A DNA stretch of 64,000 nucleotides, from contig CBCYME010000017.1 in the NCBI GenBank assembly GCA_965183835.1, positions 1-64,000 on the forward strand, read 5' to 3'. The position numbers and the translations under genes were made by a program. The stretch is from OMPR01 sp965183835. Lineage in GTDB: Bacteria > Pseudomonadota > Alphaproteobacteria > Rhodobacterales > Rhodobacteraceae. The notes under the pieces were generated by a model that ran no database searches, had not been told where the DNA came from, and saw only the letters and a program-made list of their open reading frames with translations. This document shows, piece by piece, positions 33,664 through 42,613 of this stretch; the first letter of the stretch is position 1; each line of letters opens with the position of its first letter.

Positions 33664-34683
33664 TTACTGCCCAACCCCACCTGTTTTTCTGATCCGCCAC
33701 CATTCTTCGACGGCGTTTTCGGTCATTCTAATCGTTGGTCGTGCGCCGATCCGCATGTCGACCACAGCAACGTCACGATCCAGCAAATCCTGCACTTCGC
33801 TGACGGCCAGCACGCGTTCCAGTGCCTGTACTGCCCGGTCGGTGGGCAACATGATGCGTTGGCCCCGGTCCAGGACCACATCCCACCGCCGGTTTCCCAT
33901 CCGCTGCAATCCGCGCAGACGCTTGCCCAACGGCTGCGACGCGCGCAGCAGGGCCAGCGCCTCTTCGACTGCTTCGTCAGCGCCACCGCCAACAATCAAG
34001 GGCAGATCAGCGCGCGACGCGCGCGTCGGTATATCATCGACATGAGCGCCGGTGTGATCCAGAATTTCGATCCCATCACGAGTTCGCCACACAACGACGG
34101 GTTGGCGTTCAATCACATCGACCTGCAAAATCCCGCCGGGACGAACGCGTACCGCAGCCGTTTTGACCGGCGCGAGACCGGTGATGACATCGCGGATCTG
34201 TTCGACGTCGAGATCAAAAGAGCTGACGGGGAAATCCAATGGCACAACTTCGCGGATGTCTTCGGCCAGGTTCTGCCCTGCCCCGTCGATGGCCATGAGG
34301 TTGACCATGAATTCGGGGTGTTCTTGAATAGAGGCGCGGATATCACCCACAAAGGCGTCCAGTGCATCGCGGCGTTTTTCGCTGGCGAGAAAGCCGCTGC
34401 CGATTGCAAAGACCAGACAAAAGGGAATGCCGATGCGCAATCCAAGGCGAATGCCCGGTGTCAGCATCCAACGCTGCACGCGATAACTTAGCCGCGAGGG
34501 AGCCGGGTCAGAGCGTTTGCCGGGGGTCTTGGCCAAACCACCTGCATTCAAACGAAAACGCGCGCGGCTTTCGTCAGTGGCGTTGGCATTTTCACCGCTT
34601 TCAAATTCTGCGTCTGTCTTTGCGAGGTCGCGGGACCCAAAAAACCCACGCGGAACTAGGCTAAACCGTTTCAACGATGGCAC
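33664..34683 (-). CDS. ftsQ: Cell division protein FtsQ, GTG start
   Basis: A bitopic membrane protein of 339 residues linking the divisome parts. A charged cytosolic N-terminus is followed by one membrane segment (LGLRIGIPFCLVFAIGSGFLA, about 80-100) and then the periplasmic POTRA domain, first conserved in DVEQIRDVITGLAPVKTAAV. The GTG at 34683 is chosen because GGAGGA stands 6-7 bases upstream. An earlier GTG at 34710 lacks a site. The start lies 13 bases inside the end of ddl, so the genes are translationally coupled. Confidence 0.92.
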   Translation of the reverse strand: MPSLKRFSLVPRGFFGSRDLAKTDAEFESGENANATDESRARFRLNAGGLAKTPGKRSDPAPSRLSYRVQRWMLTPGIRLGLRIGIPFCLVFAIGSGFLASEKRRDALDAFVGDIRASIQEHPEFMVNLMAIDGAGQNLAEDIREVVPLDFPVSSFDLDVEQIRDVITGLAPVKTAAVRVRPGGILQVDVIERQPVVVWRTRDGIEILDHTGAHVDDIPTRASRADLPLIVGGGADEAVEEALALLRASQPLGKRLRGLQRMGNRRWDVVLDRGQRIMLPTDRAVQALERVLAVSEVQDLLDRDVAVVDMRIGARPTIRMTENAVEEWWRIRKTGGVGQ

Positions 34684-35591
34684 GAGGCGTCCTCCACCAT
34701 CCAGGCGCACAACTGGCCGAATGTCATGCCAAGCTCACCGGCCTGTTCAGGCACCAGCGAGGTTGGGGTCATGCCGGGTTGTGTGTTTGTTTCAAGCAGA
34801 TACAGACCAGCCGCGCCGCGGGCTTCATCCCAGCGGAAATCGGTTCGGCTGGCACCGCGACATCCCAGAACCTGATGCGCGCGCAGGGCGTAATCAAGGC
34901 AGAGATCAAAGATATCCTGCGGGATGTTGGCAGGGATTTCGTGACGCGATCCACCGGGGGCATATTTTGCCTCGTAGTCATACCAGCCGTCTACGAAAAT
35001 TTCGGTCACGGACACGGGCTTGTCGCCCACCACCGTGGTGGTCAGCTCGCGGCCCGGCACATAGGTTTCCACCATGACTTCGGCGGGCATGTGCGGTTCC
35101 AGCTTGGGCGGGCCATTGGCGGCCTCGTGTACGATATAGATCCCGACCGAGGACCCTTCGCTGTTTGGTTTCACCACATAGGGTGGGTCCAGAACATGGC
35201 TTTCTTCGACCAGATGTTTTTCGACAATGACGCTGTCGGCAACCGGCAGGCCCGCGGCACGAAACGCTTCTTTAGAGCGCTGTTTGTCCATCGCCAGCGC
35301 AGAGGCCAAAACACCAGAATGGGTATAGGGCAGTCCCAGCCATTCCAGCATGCCCTGCACACAGCCGTCTTCACCCCAACGGCCATGCAGCGCGTTGAAC
35401 ACAACGTCCGGTTTGATTTCCTGTAGTCGGGCATAAAGATCTGGTCCAGCATCCAGCTCGACCACTTCAAACCCTTCTCCCCGCAAAGCGGTTGCGCATT
35501 CGCGCCCACTGGACAGAGACACCTCGCGTTCAGCAGAGGGTCCGCCCATTAAAACCGCCACTTTAGGGGGTGTCCCGCTCGACTGACCCAC
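34671..35591 (-). CDS. ddl: D-alanine--D-alanine ligase
   Basis: A cytosolic ATP-grasp ligase of 306 residues that makes the D-Ala-D-Ala dipeptide for MurF. Motifs seen: VAVLMGGPSAEREVSLSSG (about 11-29), FNALHGRWGEDGCVQGMLEW (about 60-79), KPNSEGSSVGI (about 142-152), and the metal-binding end LYLLETNTQPGMTPTSL (about 268-284). The start is a GTG with GAGG eight bases upstream. A TTG/ATG alternative is not evident. It lies between murB and ftsQ in the standard dcw order. Confidence 0.94.
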   Translation of the reverse strand: MGQSSGTPPKVAVLMGGPSAEREVSLSSGRECATALRGEGFEVVELDAGPDLYARLQEIKPDVVFNALHGRWGEDGCVQGMLEWLGLPYTHSGVLASALAMDKQRSKEAFRAAGLPVADSVIVEKHLVEESHVLDPPYVVKPNSEGSSVGIYIVHEAANGPPKLEPHMPAEVMVETYVPGRELTTTVVGDKPVSVTEIFVDGWYDYEAKYAPGGSRHEIPANIPQDIFDLCLDYALRAHQVLGCRGASRTDFRWDEARGAAGLYLLETNTQPGMTPTSLVPEQAGELGMTFGQLCAWMVEDASCHR

Positions 35592-35698
35592 GACAAGTGC
35601 CTCAATGTCCCCGGGCCTTATTTTGCTGGCCCGTCTGGTTTATTTTCCCTCTTACCGCGCCCTGAAAATCGTGCCTGTCGGGTCTTGCGGTTGGGGTA

Positions 35699-36640
35699 TT
35701 ATTTGGTTTGCGGATCACCGACCCGCATGATTTCCCACTCTAGCTTGATCCCGCTGGAATCGTAAACCTTTTTTCGCACCTCTTCGCCGAGCTGTTCCAG
35801 ATCTGCAGCAGTCGCATCCCCGGTATTGATCATGAAGTTGGAGTGCTTTTCGCTCATCTGTGCGCCGCCCTTGCGTGCGCCGCGTAGGCCAGCGTCGTCG
35901 ATCACCTTCCACGCCTTGAGGTCATGCACGTCATCCGCGTGTCCGGTTGACGAGAACCCGGCCGGGTTGCGGAACGTTGATCCGGCGCTGCGGTCTTTGG
36001 TCGGCTGGGTGTCGTTTCGCTTTTGCAGCTGCGCCTCCATCCGGGTGTGCAGCGTGTGCGGGTCACCTGCTGGGGCTTTGAACGTGGCCGAGACCAAGAC
36101 CGCGCCGTCGGGAAACTCGGTTTGGCGGTATTGGAACGACAGGTCATTGGGGCCGAGGGTGCGCAGGTCGCCGTCGCGGGTGACGATTGTCGCTGTCTGA
36201 AACACGTCAGCGGTGTAGAGCCCATAGCAGCCTGCATTCATCCGCACCGCACCGCCGATAGAACCGGGAATTGTGCGCAGGAAGGTCAGGTCCAGCCCCG
36301 CATCTGCGGCCTTGCGCGCCACATGCGCATCCAGCGCCGCCGCGCCTGCGGTGACGGTTTCACCGTCAATGTCGATCCCGTTGAAGCCGCGCCCCAGTCG
36401 GATCACCACGGCGCGCAACCCACCATCGCGCACGATCAGGTTGGAGCCGACCCCCATCGGAAAGACGGCGATGTCTTTGGGAAGTTGGCGCAGAAAGGAT
36501 TGCAGGTCTGCCACGTCTGCGGGTTGGAACAGATAGTCCGCCGGGCCACCGACACGCATCCACGTCAGGTCTGACAGGTCCCGGTTTGGGGTCAGTTTTC
36601 CGCGCACCTCTGGCAGGTTCAAAAGAGTATCTGACGTCAT
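35699..36640 (-). CDS. murB: UDP-N-acetylenolpyruvoylglucosamine reductase MurB
   Basis: An FAD flavoenzyme that reduces UDP-GlcNAc-enolpyruvate to UDP-MurNAc in the cytoplasm. FAD-binding MRVGGPADYLFQPADVADL is near residue 28 and VFPMGVGSNLIVRDGGLRAV near residue 60. The catalytic serine lies in RSAGSTFRNPAG (about 215), and the C-terminal KHSNFMINTGDATAADLEQL holds the final acid region. The ATG at 36640 gives 313 residues. The frame extends seven codons further to a TTG. It follows three small membrane-protein genes downstream of murC. Confidence 0.94.
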   Translation of the reverse strand: MTSDTLLNLPEVRGKLTPNRDLSDLTWMRVGGPADYLFQPADVADLQSFLRQLPKDIAVFPMGVGSNLIVRDGGLRAVVIRLGRGFNGIDIDGETVTAGAAALDAHVARKAADAGLDLTFLRTIPGSIGGAVRMNAGCYGLYTADVFQTATIVTRDGDLRTLGPNDLSFQYRQTEFPDGAVLVSATFKAPAGDPHTLHTRMEAQLQKRNDTQPTKDRSAGSTFRNPAGFSSTGHADDVHDLKAWKVIDDAGLRGARKGGAQMSEKHSNFMINTGDATAADLEQLGEEVRKKVYDSSGIKLEWEIMRVGDPQTK

Positions 36641-36724
36641 GTTGCTCTGCCTCGCGATCAATCAGTATTGGGGGGAGTGGTACTGTAGAAATCCCGTTTG
36701 TTAAAGACCCCTGCCCGGCCAGTT

Positions 36725-37015
36725 TTAGGACTGTTTCCGGCGTCGAATTGTTCCCCAGATACAGCCTGCTCCGGCGGCCAGACCGTAAACCAGATGCACT
36801 TGTAGCGTGACGCCAATGACGACCAGAACGATATCGTGATCCTCAGTGTACACCCGATAAAAGATCCAGCCCAAACCGGCCAACCAAAAGACAGTGCCAG
36901 CCCACAGACCTTTTTTACGGTTTGTCCGTGCGAGCCAGAAAAACGCGGCAAACCAAGCAAAAATAGCCAAAAAAGGGACGAGAAAAAAGAGGAGCGGCCC
37001 CAAAGTCTCCATCAT
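36725..37015 (-). CDS. Small membrane protein of unknown function
   Basis: A 96-residue protein with three or four hydrophobic segments (PLLFFLVPFLAIFAWFAAFF, AGTVFWLAGLGWIFYRVY, DIVLVVIGVTLQVHLVYGLA) and a basic tail (RRRKQS). I do not recognise a family. It overlaps the preceding DUF2484 gene by four bases (ATGA), so it is part of the murC-murB stretch. Its position suggests an accessory envelope role, but that is only context. Confidence 0.7.
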   Translation of the reverse strand: MMETLGPLLFFLVPFLAIFAWFAAFFWLARTNRKKGLWAGTVFWLAGLGWIFYRVYTEDHDIVLVVIGVTLQVHLVYGLAAGAGCIWGTIRRRKQS

Positions 37016-37257
37016 TTAGACATGCCCCGCAGCCACCGGACCAAGTATATCACCGGCCAGCGCAAAATCCACATGCCAGCGAGCAGTACCACTAGGCCAA
37101 CCCAAGGGCCATTTTCGTAGGTGACATAGCCGACCAGCGGGATGCCGATTGCGATCAGCACATAAGCGCGGCGCCAATGATTGTCTTTGCTTGGGGTCAT
37201 CGCCAAGACATTGGCCACCACGGCCCAAACACAGGCAAGGATCAGCGAGAGGGTCAC
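37012..37257 (-). CDS. DUF2484 family membrane protein, second copy
   Basis: An 81-residue membrane protein beginning with a GTG that overlaps the stop of the first DUF2484 gene (GTGA), with GAGG seven bases upstream. It shows the family pattern LSLILACVWAVVANVLAM near the start, then HWRRAYVLIAIGIPLVGYVT and NGPWVGLVVLLAGMWILRWP. DUF2484 genes occur next to murC/murB in Rhodobacterales. Their role is unknown. A longer reading to 37305 lies in the neighbour gene and is rejected. Confidence 0.8.
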   Translation of the reverse strand: MTLSLILACVWAVVANVLAMTPSKDNHWRRAYVLIAIGIPLVGYVTYENGPWVGLVVLLAGMWILRWPVIYLVRWLRGMSK

Positions 37258-37526
37258 AGGTCGGCCTCGTCCATAGGAAGATCGGGCGTTTCGCGTCCGG
37301 TCCATTTGCGCGCATAATAAAGCAGCGGGTTACGGAACATCGACACAAAGGCAACAAAAGCGCCGACCCCGACCATCCATCCGAATTGATAGCCCAGCAT
37401 CCCGATCAGCACCGGGGCCAGCGCCAGCAGGATGCTGCCCGGCAGGAATTGGTGCCGCATCGGTACCATCGCCACACAGGTCGCGGCCAAAACCCACAAG
37501 GATGCCAGGAGAATGGCCAGATTCAT
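37254..37526 (-). CDS. DUF2484 family membrane protein, first copy
   Basis: A 90-residue protein with three hydrophobic segments (MNLAILLASLWVLAATCVAM, FLPGSILLALAPVLIGMLGY, WMVGVGAFVAFVSMF) and an acidic end (PDLPMDEADL). The start at the ATG 37526 lies four bases after the murC stop. It resembles the neighbouring second copy in hydropathy and its opening (ILLASLWVLAA against LILACVWAVVA), so the pair is probably an old duplication. Function unknown. Location implies membrane-linked cell-wall work. Confidence 0.8.
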   Translation of the reverse strand: MNLAILLASLWVLAATCVAMVPMRHQFLPGSILLALAPVLIGMLGYQFGWMVGVGAFVAFVSMFRNPLLYYARKWTGRETPDLPMDEADL

Positions 37527-37530
37527 GCGG

Positions 37531-38928
37531 TTAGTCCTTGAGACGTGCAGGCAGGGCATTGGCCCATGCGCTGATGGTACCGGCACCGAGACAGACAACC
37601 ATATCGCCCGGTTGCGCCTTTTCGCGCACCAGTTTTTCAAGGTCATCCTCGGTCATCAGGGCGCTGGCCTGACGGTGGCCGTGGCGGATCAACCCGGCGA
37701 CCAAAGCATCGCGATCAGCCCCTTCGATGTGATCTTCACCCGCGGCGAATACCTCGGCGATGGCGACCACGTCGGCCTCGTTAAAGCAGGCACAGAAATC
37801 TTCGAACAGGTTGGACAGGCGGGAATAGCGGTGCGGTTGGTGGACCGCGATCACGCGCCCTTCGGTGGCTTGACGCGCGGCTTTGAGCACGGCGGCGATT
37901 TCAACCGGGTGGTGGCCGTAGTCATCAATGATGGTCACGCCGTTGATTTCACCGACTTTGGTAAAGCGGCGGTTGACGCCGCCAAAGTTGGCAAGCGCTT
38001 CGCGGATTTCATCGGCCTTCATGCCGAGATGACGGGCCACGGCCACGGCTGACAGAGCGTTCGAGACGTTGTGATCACCGGGCATCGGCAGGGTGCAACC
38101 TTCGATCACCAGATCTTCGTGATGCAGGTGAATGTCGAAATGCGCGACGCCCTTCTTATAGGTCAGGTTCACGGCCCGCACGTCGGCCTGTGCATTGAAC
38201 CCATAGGTGCGCACGCGGCGGTCTGAAATCCGCCCGACCAGAGCCTGCACTTCGGCGTGGTCTGTGCAGCAAACGGCCAGACCGTAGAACGGCAGGTTCG
38301 AGACGAATTCATAGAACCCTTCGCGCAATTTGTCGAAATCGCCCCAGTGTTCCATGTGTTCGGGGTCAATATTGGTGACGATGGCAATGGTGGCGGGCAA
38401 GCGGTTGAAAGAGCCGTCGGATTCATCGGCCTCGACCACCATCCATTCGCCCTGCCCCATACGCGCATTCGAGCCATAGGCGTGAATGATGCCGCCGTTG
38501 ATCACGGTCGGGTCAAAGCCCCCAGCGACCATCAGTTCTGCCATCATCGTGGTTGTGGTGGTTTTGCCGTGCGTTCCGGCAATCGCAATGTTGGATTTCA
38601 GGCGCATCAGCTCGGCCAGCATATCGGCCCGGCGCACCACTGGCAGGCCCTGCGTGCGGGCGCCATCCAATTCGGGGTTGCCCGGTTTGATAGCGGTAGA
38701 CACCACAACAACAGCCGCCCCATCCAGATTGTCGACCGACTGGCCAACAAAGATCCGTGCCCCCAGCTCGCCCAAACGGTCGGTGATTTTCGACGCTTTG
38801 AGGTCCGAGCCCTGCACTTGGTAACCGAGGTTCAGCAACACTTCGGCGATGCCCGACATCCCAATGCCGCCAATGCCGACAAAATGGATCGCGCCAACAT
38901 CGGTGGGCAGTTTGGTTGCAGGGGTCAT
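37531..38928 (-). CDS. murC: UDP-N-acetylmuramate--L-alanine ligase MurC
   Basis: A cytosolic Mur ligase of 465 residues adding L-Ala to UDP-MurNAc. The N-terminal Rossmann-like IHFVGIGGIGMSGIAEVLL (14-32), the ATP loop IAGTHGKTTTTTMMAEL (about 116-132), the metal site VEADESDGSF and the C-terminal IDDYGHHPVEIAAVLKAAR are all present. The ATG overlaps the murG stop by four bases. Length and motifs are standard. Confidence 0.95.
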   Translation of the reverse strand: MTPATKLPTDVGAIHFVGIGGIGMSGIAEVLLNLGYQVQGSDLKASKITDRLGELGARIFVGQSVDNLDGAAVVVVSTAIKPGNPELDGARTQGLPVVRRADMLAELMRLKSNIAIAGTHGKTTTTTMMAELMVAGGFDPTVINGGIIHAYGSNARMGQGEWMVVEADESDGSFNRLPATIAIVTNIDPEHMEHWGDFDKLREGFYEFVSNLPFYGLAVCCTDHAEVQALVGRISDRRVRTYGFNAQADVRAVNLTYKKGVAHFDIHLHHEDLVIEGCTLPMPGDHNVSNALSAVAVARHLGMKADEIREALANFGGVNRRFTKVGEINGVTIIDDYGHHPVEIAAVLKAARQATEGRVIAVHQPHRYSRLSNLFEDFCACFNEADVVAIAEVFAAGEDHIEGADRDALVAGLIRHGHRQASALMTEDDLEKLVREKAQPGDMVVCLGAGTISAWANALPARLKD

Positions 38929-40022
38929 GCGGTTTCCTCTTGGGCCAGATCTTGGACGAGTGAGACCAGACGCGCCGTCGCATCCGGGACACCGACGCTA
39001 AGAGCGGCGTTGGACATCTGCAAAGCAGCGTTTGGGTTGGTTAGAACTGCGGTGATTTGCTCTGCGAGCGCTTTAGAGTTAAGGGCGCGTTCGGGGATCA
39101 TGATCGCGGCGTTGGCTTCGACCAAGCCACGGGCGTTGGCAGTTTGGTGATCCCCTGTCGCTGCGGCGTAGGGGATCAGGATCGACGGGCGGCCAATGAT
39201 GGAAATGTCCGCGACGCTAGAGGCCCCTGCCCGGCTGATCACCAGTTGGGCCTCGGACATGCGGCGCGGCACATCCTGAAAGAAGGGTTTCACATCTGCG
39301 CTGATGCCGTGATCCGCATAAAAGGCGGTGACGCGTTCGCGGTCTTCTTCGCGGGCCTGGTGGGCCACGCGCACATATTGGCGCAGACCTGTGGGGAGGT
39401 TTGCAACCGCTTCGGGCACAACATCGCTGAGGATACGGGCGCCTTGGCTGCCGCCCATCACGAGGATGGACATCGGATAGTCACCGGGCGTGATATACCC
39501 GGCCCCTGCGCGCTCCAACACTGCGGCGCGCACGGGATTGCCGACATATCCGGCCTCGACCCCGTCGGGGACATCTGTTGGCCACGTGCCGCAGGCCACG
39601 CCCGCGACGCGTTTGGCGAAGAGTTTGTTCACCTTGCCCAAAACACCGTTTTGTTCGTGGATCATCCGGGGCAGTTTCATCAGCGTAGCGGCACCCAGCG
39701 CGGGGATGGACGGGTATCCGCCAAAGCCCACCACCACATCGGGTTTGTCGCGAAAGAACTGCCATGCCATGCCTGCGATGCCAGCAATGATACGTGGTGC
39801 AACCATAGCCTTGGCCAAGACCCCACCGCGCGCAAAGGTTGCGCTGGAGGTTTCAACGATTTCGGTCGTGTGGGGAAAGCCGCCGGTGTAGCGGGCGCCG
39901 CGTGCGTCCGTGGACAGGCGCACCCGCCAGCCTTGTTTCAACATTGCTTCGGCCAGCGCCTGCGCCGGGAACATATGTCCGCCGGTGCCGCCTGCCGCAA
40001 TCAACAGATATTTCTGCTTCAT
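38925..40022 (-). CDS. murG: Lipid II synthase MurG (GlcNAc transferase)
   Basis: A peripheral membrane glycosyltransferase (365 residues) that adds GlcNAc to lipid I on the cytoplasmic face. It has the N-terminal glycine-rich loop LLIAAGGTGGHMFPAQALAE (6-25), VVVGFGGYPSIPALGAAT (about 95-112), the UDP-binding LVMGGSQGARILSDVVPE (about 190) and ISRAGASSVADISIIGRPSI (about 260). It starts 14 bases after ftsW and overlaps murC. Confidence 0.95.
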   Translation of the reverse strand: MKQKYLLIAAGGTGGHMFPAQALAEAMLKQGWRVRLSTDARGARYTGGFPHTTEIVETSSATFARGGVLAKAMVAPRIIAGIAGMAWQFFRDKPDVVVGFGGYPSIPALGAATLMKLPRMIHEQNGVLGKVNKLFAKRVAGVACGTWPTDVPDGVEAGYVGNPVRAAVLERAGAGYITPGDYPMSILVMGGSQGARILSDVVPEAVANLPTGLRQYVRVAHQAREEDRERVTAFYADHGISADVKPFFQDVPRRMSEAQLVISRAGASSVADISIIGRPSILIPYAAATGDHQTANARGLVEANAAIMIPERALNSKALAEQITAVLTNPNAALQMSNAALSVGVPDATARLVSLVQDLAQEETA

Positions 40023-40036
40023 CGTTCCTGCCTAGA

Positions 40037-41200
40037 TTATCCGCGTCCGCGGAGGAAATCGCCCAATTCGCCCTGTGGCCGTGTTCGCGTAAAGGCCAAC
40101 AACATCCCAAGCCCGATGCCGCCCGCAATCAGTGACGAGCCACCATAGCTAACAAAGGGCAAAGTCATGCCTTTGGCGGGCAACAGACGGACCGCGACGC
40201 CCATGTTGATCATCGCCTGAACCCCGAACATGCAGGCCAGACCCGTTCCGGCCAACCGAATGAACAGATCGCGCTCGCGCATCAGCCGCAACAGCGAGCG
40301 CACCACAACCAAAGCATAGAGCAGGATGATGATCAGCACTAGAACGAGGCCGTATTCTTCGGCGGCGACGGCCACGATGAAATCGGTGTGTGCATCGGGC
40401 AGCGACCATTTCACCTGCCCCTCGCCAACGCCAACGCCGAACAGACCACCTTCGCGGATCGCGTTGGTGGCATAGCCAAGTTGAGTGGTGGGATCGACAT
40501 CGGGGTTCAGGAACCCATCAATGCGGCGCGCAAAGTGTTCTGAGCTGGAATAGGCGACCATGCCGCCCATCACCACCACACCCGCCATGGCAACCAGCAA
40601 CAGCATCGGGGCCCCGGCGACGAAATACATCACGCCCCAGCCAAACAGAACAAGACTGGCCTGACCAAAATCAGGCTGCATCACCAGCATCGCCACAATC
40701 GCCATGCACAGCGCAAAGGACCACAGCTTGCCCGGCGGACCGTTGATTTCCTGGCTCGAGGCAAACAGCCAAGCCGCGACAACCACAAAGCCGGGTTTCA
40801 AAAATTCAGAGGGCTGCAACGAGGCAAAGCCAAGCGAATACCACCGCACGGCCCCTTTGCCGAAATCAGTGCCAAGGACGGGCAGCAGCGCCAGCGCAAT
40901 AAAGGAGACCAAAAAACCCAAAACGGCCAGACGGCGCACCAGAACGGGCGACATCATCGAAGTAAACAGCATCGCCAGCAAAGCAACGCCGCCAAAGAAC
41001 GCCTGACGTTCTACATAGTGAAACGGGTCAAAGTTGTTACGTGACGCCAAGGGGGGCGATGCCGCAAGCCCCAAGAGCAACCCAATGCCAAACAGGATCA
41101 ACACGCAGGACATGGTCAATTTGTCCAGAGTCCGCCACCATTTTGGAAGAACAGGTTCGCCGCCCCGATCAGGAACCACGCCATAGACCATCTCAGTCAT
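40037..41200 (-). CDS. ftsW: Septal peptidoglycan polymerase FtsW (SEDS family)
   Basis: A membrane glycosyltransferase of 387 residues that polymerises lipid II at the septum together with FtsI. About ten membrane segments are visible. The conserved catalytic aspartate lies in SLPDAHTDFIVAVAAEEYGL (about 272-291), and the C-terminal LPFVSYGGSSLIAGGIGLGM is the SEDS signature. I use the ATG at 41200 (MTEMVYGVVPDRGGEPVLP), the usual N-terminus in this order. The frame is open 23 codons further. It is preceded by two genes on the opposite strand, which separate it from murD. Confidence 0.93.
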   Translation of the reverse strand: MTEMVYGVVPDRGGEPVLPKWWRTLDKLTMSCVLILFGIGLLLGLAASPPLASRNNFDPFHYVERQAFFGGVALLAMLFTSMMSPVLVRRLAVLGFLVSFIALALLPVLGTDFGKGAVRWYSLGFASLQPSEFLKPGFVVVAAWLFASSQEINGPPGKLWSFALCMAIVAMLVMQPDFGQASLVLFGWGVMYFVAGAPMLLLVAMAGVVVMGGMVAYSSSEHFARRIDGFLNPDVDPTTQLGYATNAIREGGLFGVGVGEGQVKWSLPDAHTDFIVAVAAEEYGLVLVLIIILLYALVVVRSLLRLMRERDLFIRLAGTGLACMFGVQAMINMGVAVRLLPAKGMTLPFVSYGGSSLIAGGIGLGMLLAFTRTRPQGELGDFLRGRG

Positions 41201-41331
41201 GGGAATACCGCCACTATCTGCCTCGTAAAACGCCCCGTTATCGGGATCTGTTTGCGACTCTACAGACAAAAGTGGAATCAGGCCAGCCTCTTCCTCTTGC
41301 CATTGGCGGCAATCCGCGCCACGGGAGGGGC

Positions 41332-42510
41332 ATGCAATTTGACACGATCATATTAGGTGCAGGTGCCGCAGGCACGATGTGCGCGAGCCGCTGTTCGGGA
41401 CGGGTTTTGGTGTTGGACCATGCCAAGGCGCCGGGCGAGAAAATCCGTATTTCCGGCGGTGGGCGGTGCAATTTCACCAATATGTATGCAGGCGCGAGTA
41501 ATTTCCTGTCCCAGAACCCGCATTTTTGTAAATCGGCCATGGCGCGCTATACGCAGTGGGACTTTGTTGAGCTGGTTGATCGCTATGGCATTGACTGGCA
41601 CGAAAAGACGCTGGGCCAGTTGTTCTGCGATGGATCCGCAAAACAGATCGTTTCAATGTTGTTGTCGGAAATGGACAAAGCCGGGGCTGAGCTGTGGTTG
41701 CTGAGTTCGATGAAGAGCCTGCGCAAAACCGACGGTGGCTTTACGCTGGAGGTTGAGCGCGAGGGCAAGCGGGTCACCGTGACCTGCCGCAATCTGGTGG
41801 TCGCCTCGGGGGGCAAGTCCATTCCCAAAATGGGCGCGACGGGCCTTGCCTATGATATCGCGCGACAGTTTGATTTGCCGGTGATCGACACCCATCCGGG
41901 ATTGGTGCCGTTCACCTTTTCCGAGGATCGGTTCAAACCGTTGGCGGGCATTGCCCTGCCTGCCCGCTTGTCTAATGCGCGCACATCCTTTGATGAGGCG
42001 TTGCTGTTCACCCATCGTGGATTGTCAGGCCCGTCCGTGTTGCAGATTTCGTCTTATTGGCACGAGGGTGAGACGGTTTCAGTCAACCTGATCCCAGAAA
42101 TGGGTCTGTTCGAAAAGCTGCGCGAGCAGCGTCAGATCAGCGGGCGCAAGGATCTGGTGACCGTTTTGGCCCATCACCTGCCCGGCCGATTGGTTGAACA
42201 TCTGCGGGTCGAATTCGACATCAAAGGCAAGCTGGCGGATCAATCTGACGTGAAATTACAGGCCCTGTGCGACCAGATGAGCAATTGGGACCTGATCCCG
42301 TCCGGCACCGAAGGCTATCGCACCGCCGAGGTCACTTTGGGTGGTATCGACACCAACGCGCTTTCGTCCAAAACGATGGAAGCCAAGACAGTGCCCGGCC
42401 TGTTTGTGATCGGCGAAGCGGTGGATGTCACGGGCTGGCTCGGCGGGTTCAATTTCCAATGGGCCTGGGCGTCGGGACATGCGGCGGGAACCGCAATCGC
42501 GGCGCGGTAA
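41332..42510 (+). CDS. FAD-dependent oxidoreductase, HI0933/BaiN family
   Basis: A 392-residue flavoprotein. The N-terminal dinucleotide fold FDTIILGAGAAGTMCASRCS (3-22) is followed by the family hallmark KIRISGGGRCNFTNMYAG (about 38-55). A mid-section VVASGGKSIPKMGATGLAYD and the C-terminal FAD-contact region FVIGEAVDVTGWLGGFNFQW are also present. The start is the ATG at 41332 behind GGGAGGGG. Cytosolic, reaction unknown: some relatives reduce bile-acid intermediates, others are uncharacterised. It sits on the strand opposite to the flanking dcw genes, between ftsW and murD, and is followed by the PanB-like gene 103 bases on. Confidence 0.9.
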   Translation: MQFDTIILGAGAAGTMCASRCSGRVLVLDHAKAPGEKIRISGGGRCNFTNMYAGASNFLSQNPHFCKSAMARYTQWDFVELVDRYGIDWHEKTLGQLFCDGSAKQIVSMLLSEMDKAGAELWLLSSMKSLRKTDGGFTLEVEREGKRVTVTCRNLVVASGGKSIPKMGATGLAYDIARQFDLPVIDTHPGLVPFTFSEDRFKPLAGIALPARLSNARTSFDEALLFTHRGLSGPSVLQISSYWHEGETVSVNLIPEMGLFEKLREQRQISGRKDLVTVLAHHLPGRLVEHLRVEFDIKGKLADQSDVKLQALCDQMSNWDLIPSGTEGYRTAEVTLGGIDTNALSSKTMEAKTVPGLFVIGEAVDVTGWLGGFNFQWAWASGHAAGTAIAAR

Positions 42511-42613
42511 CCTCTGAAAATCAGAGGAAACTCTCTCTTTAATTCTGTTTTTGATATGTCGCGTGGTCTGTCACACCTGCACATGCATCCCAAAACAAAG
42601 AGAAAGAGCCCGC

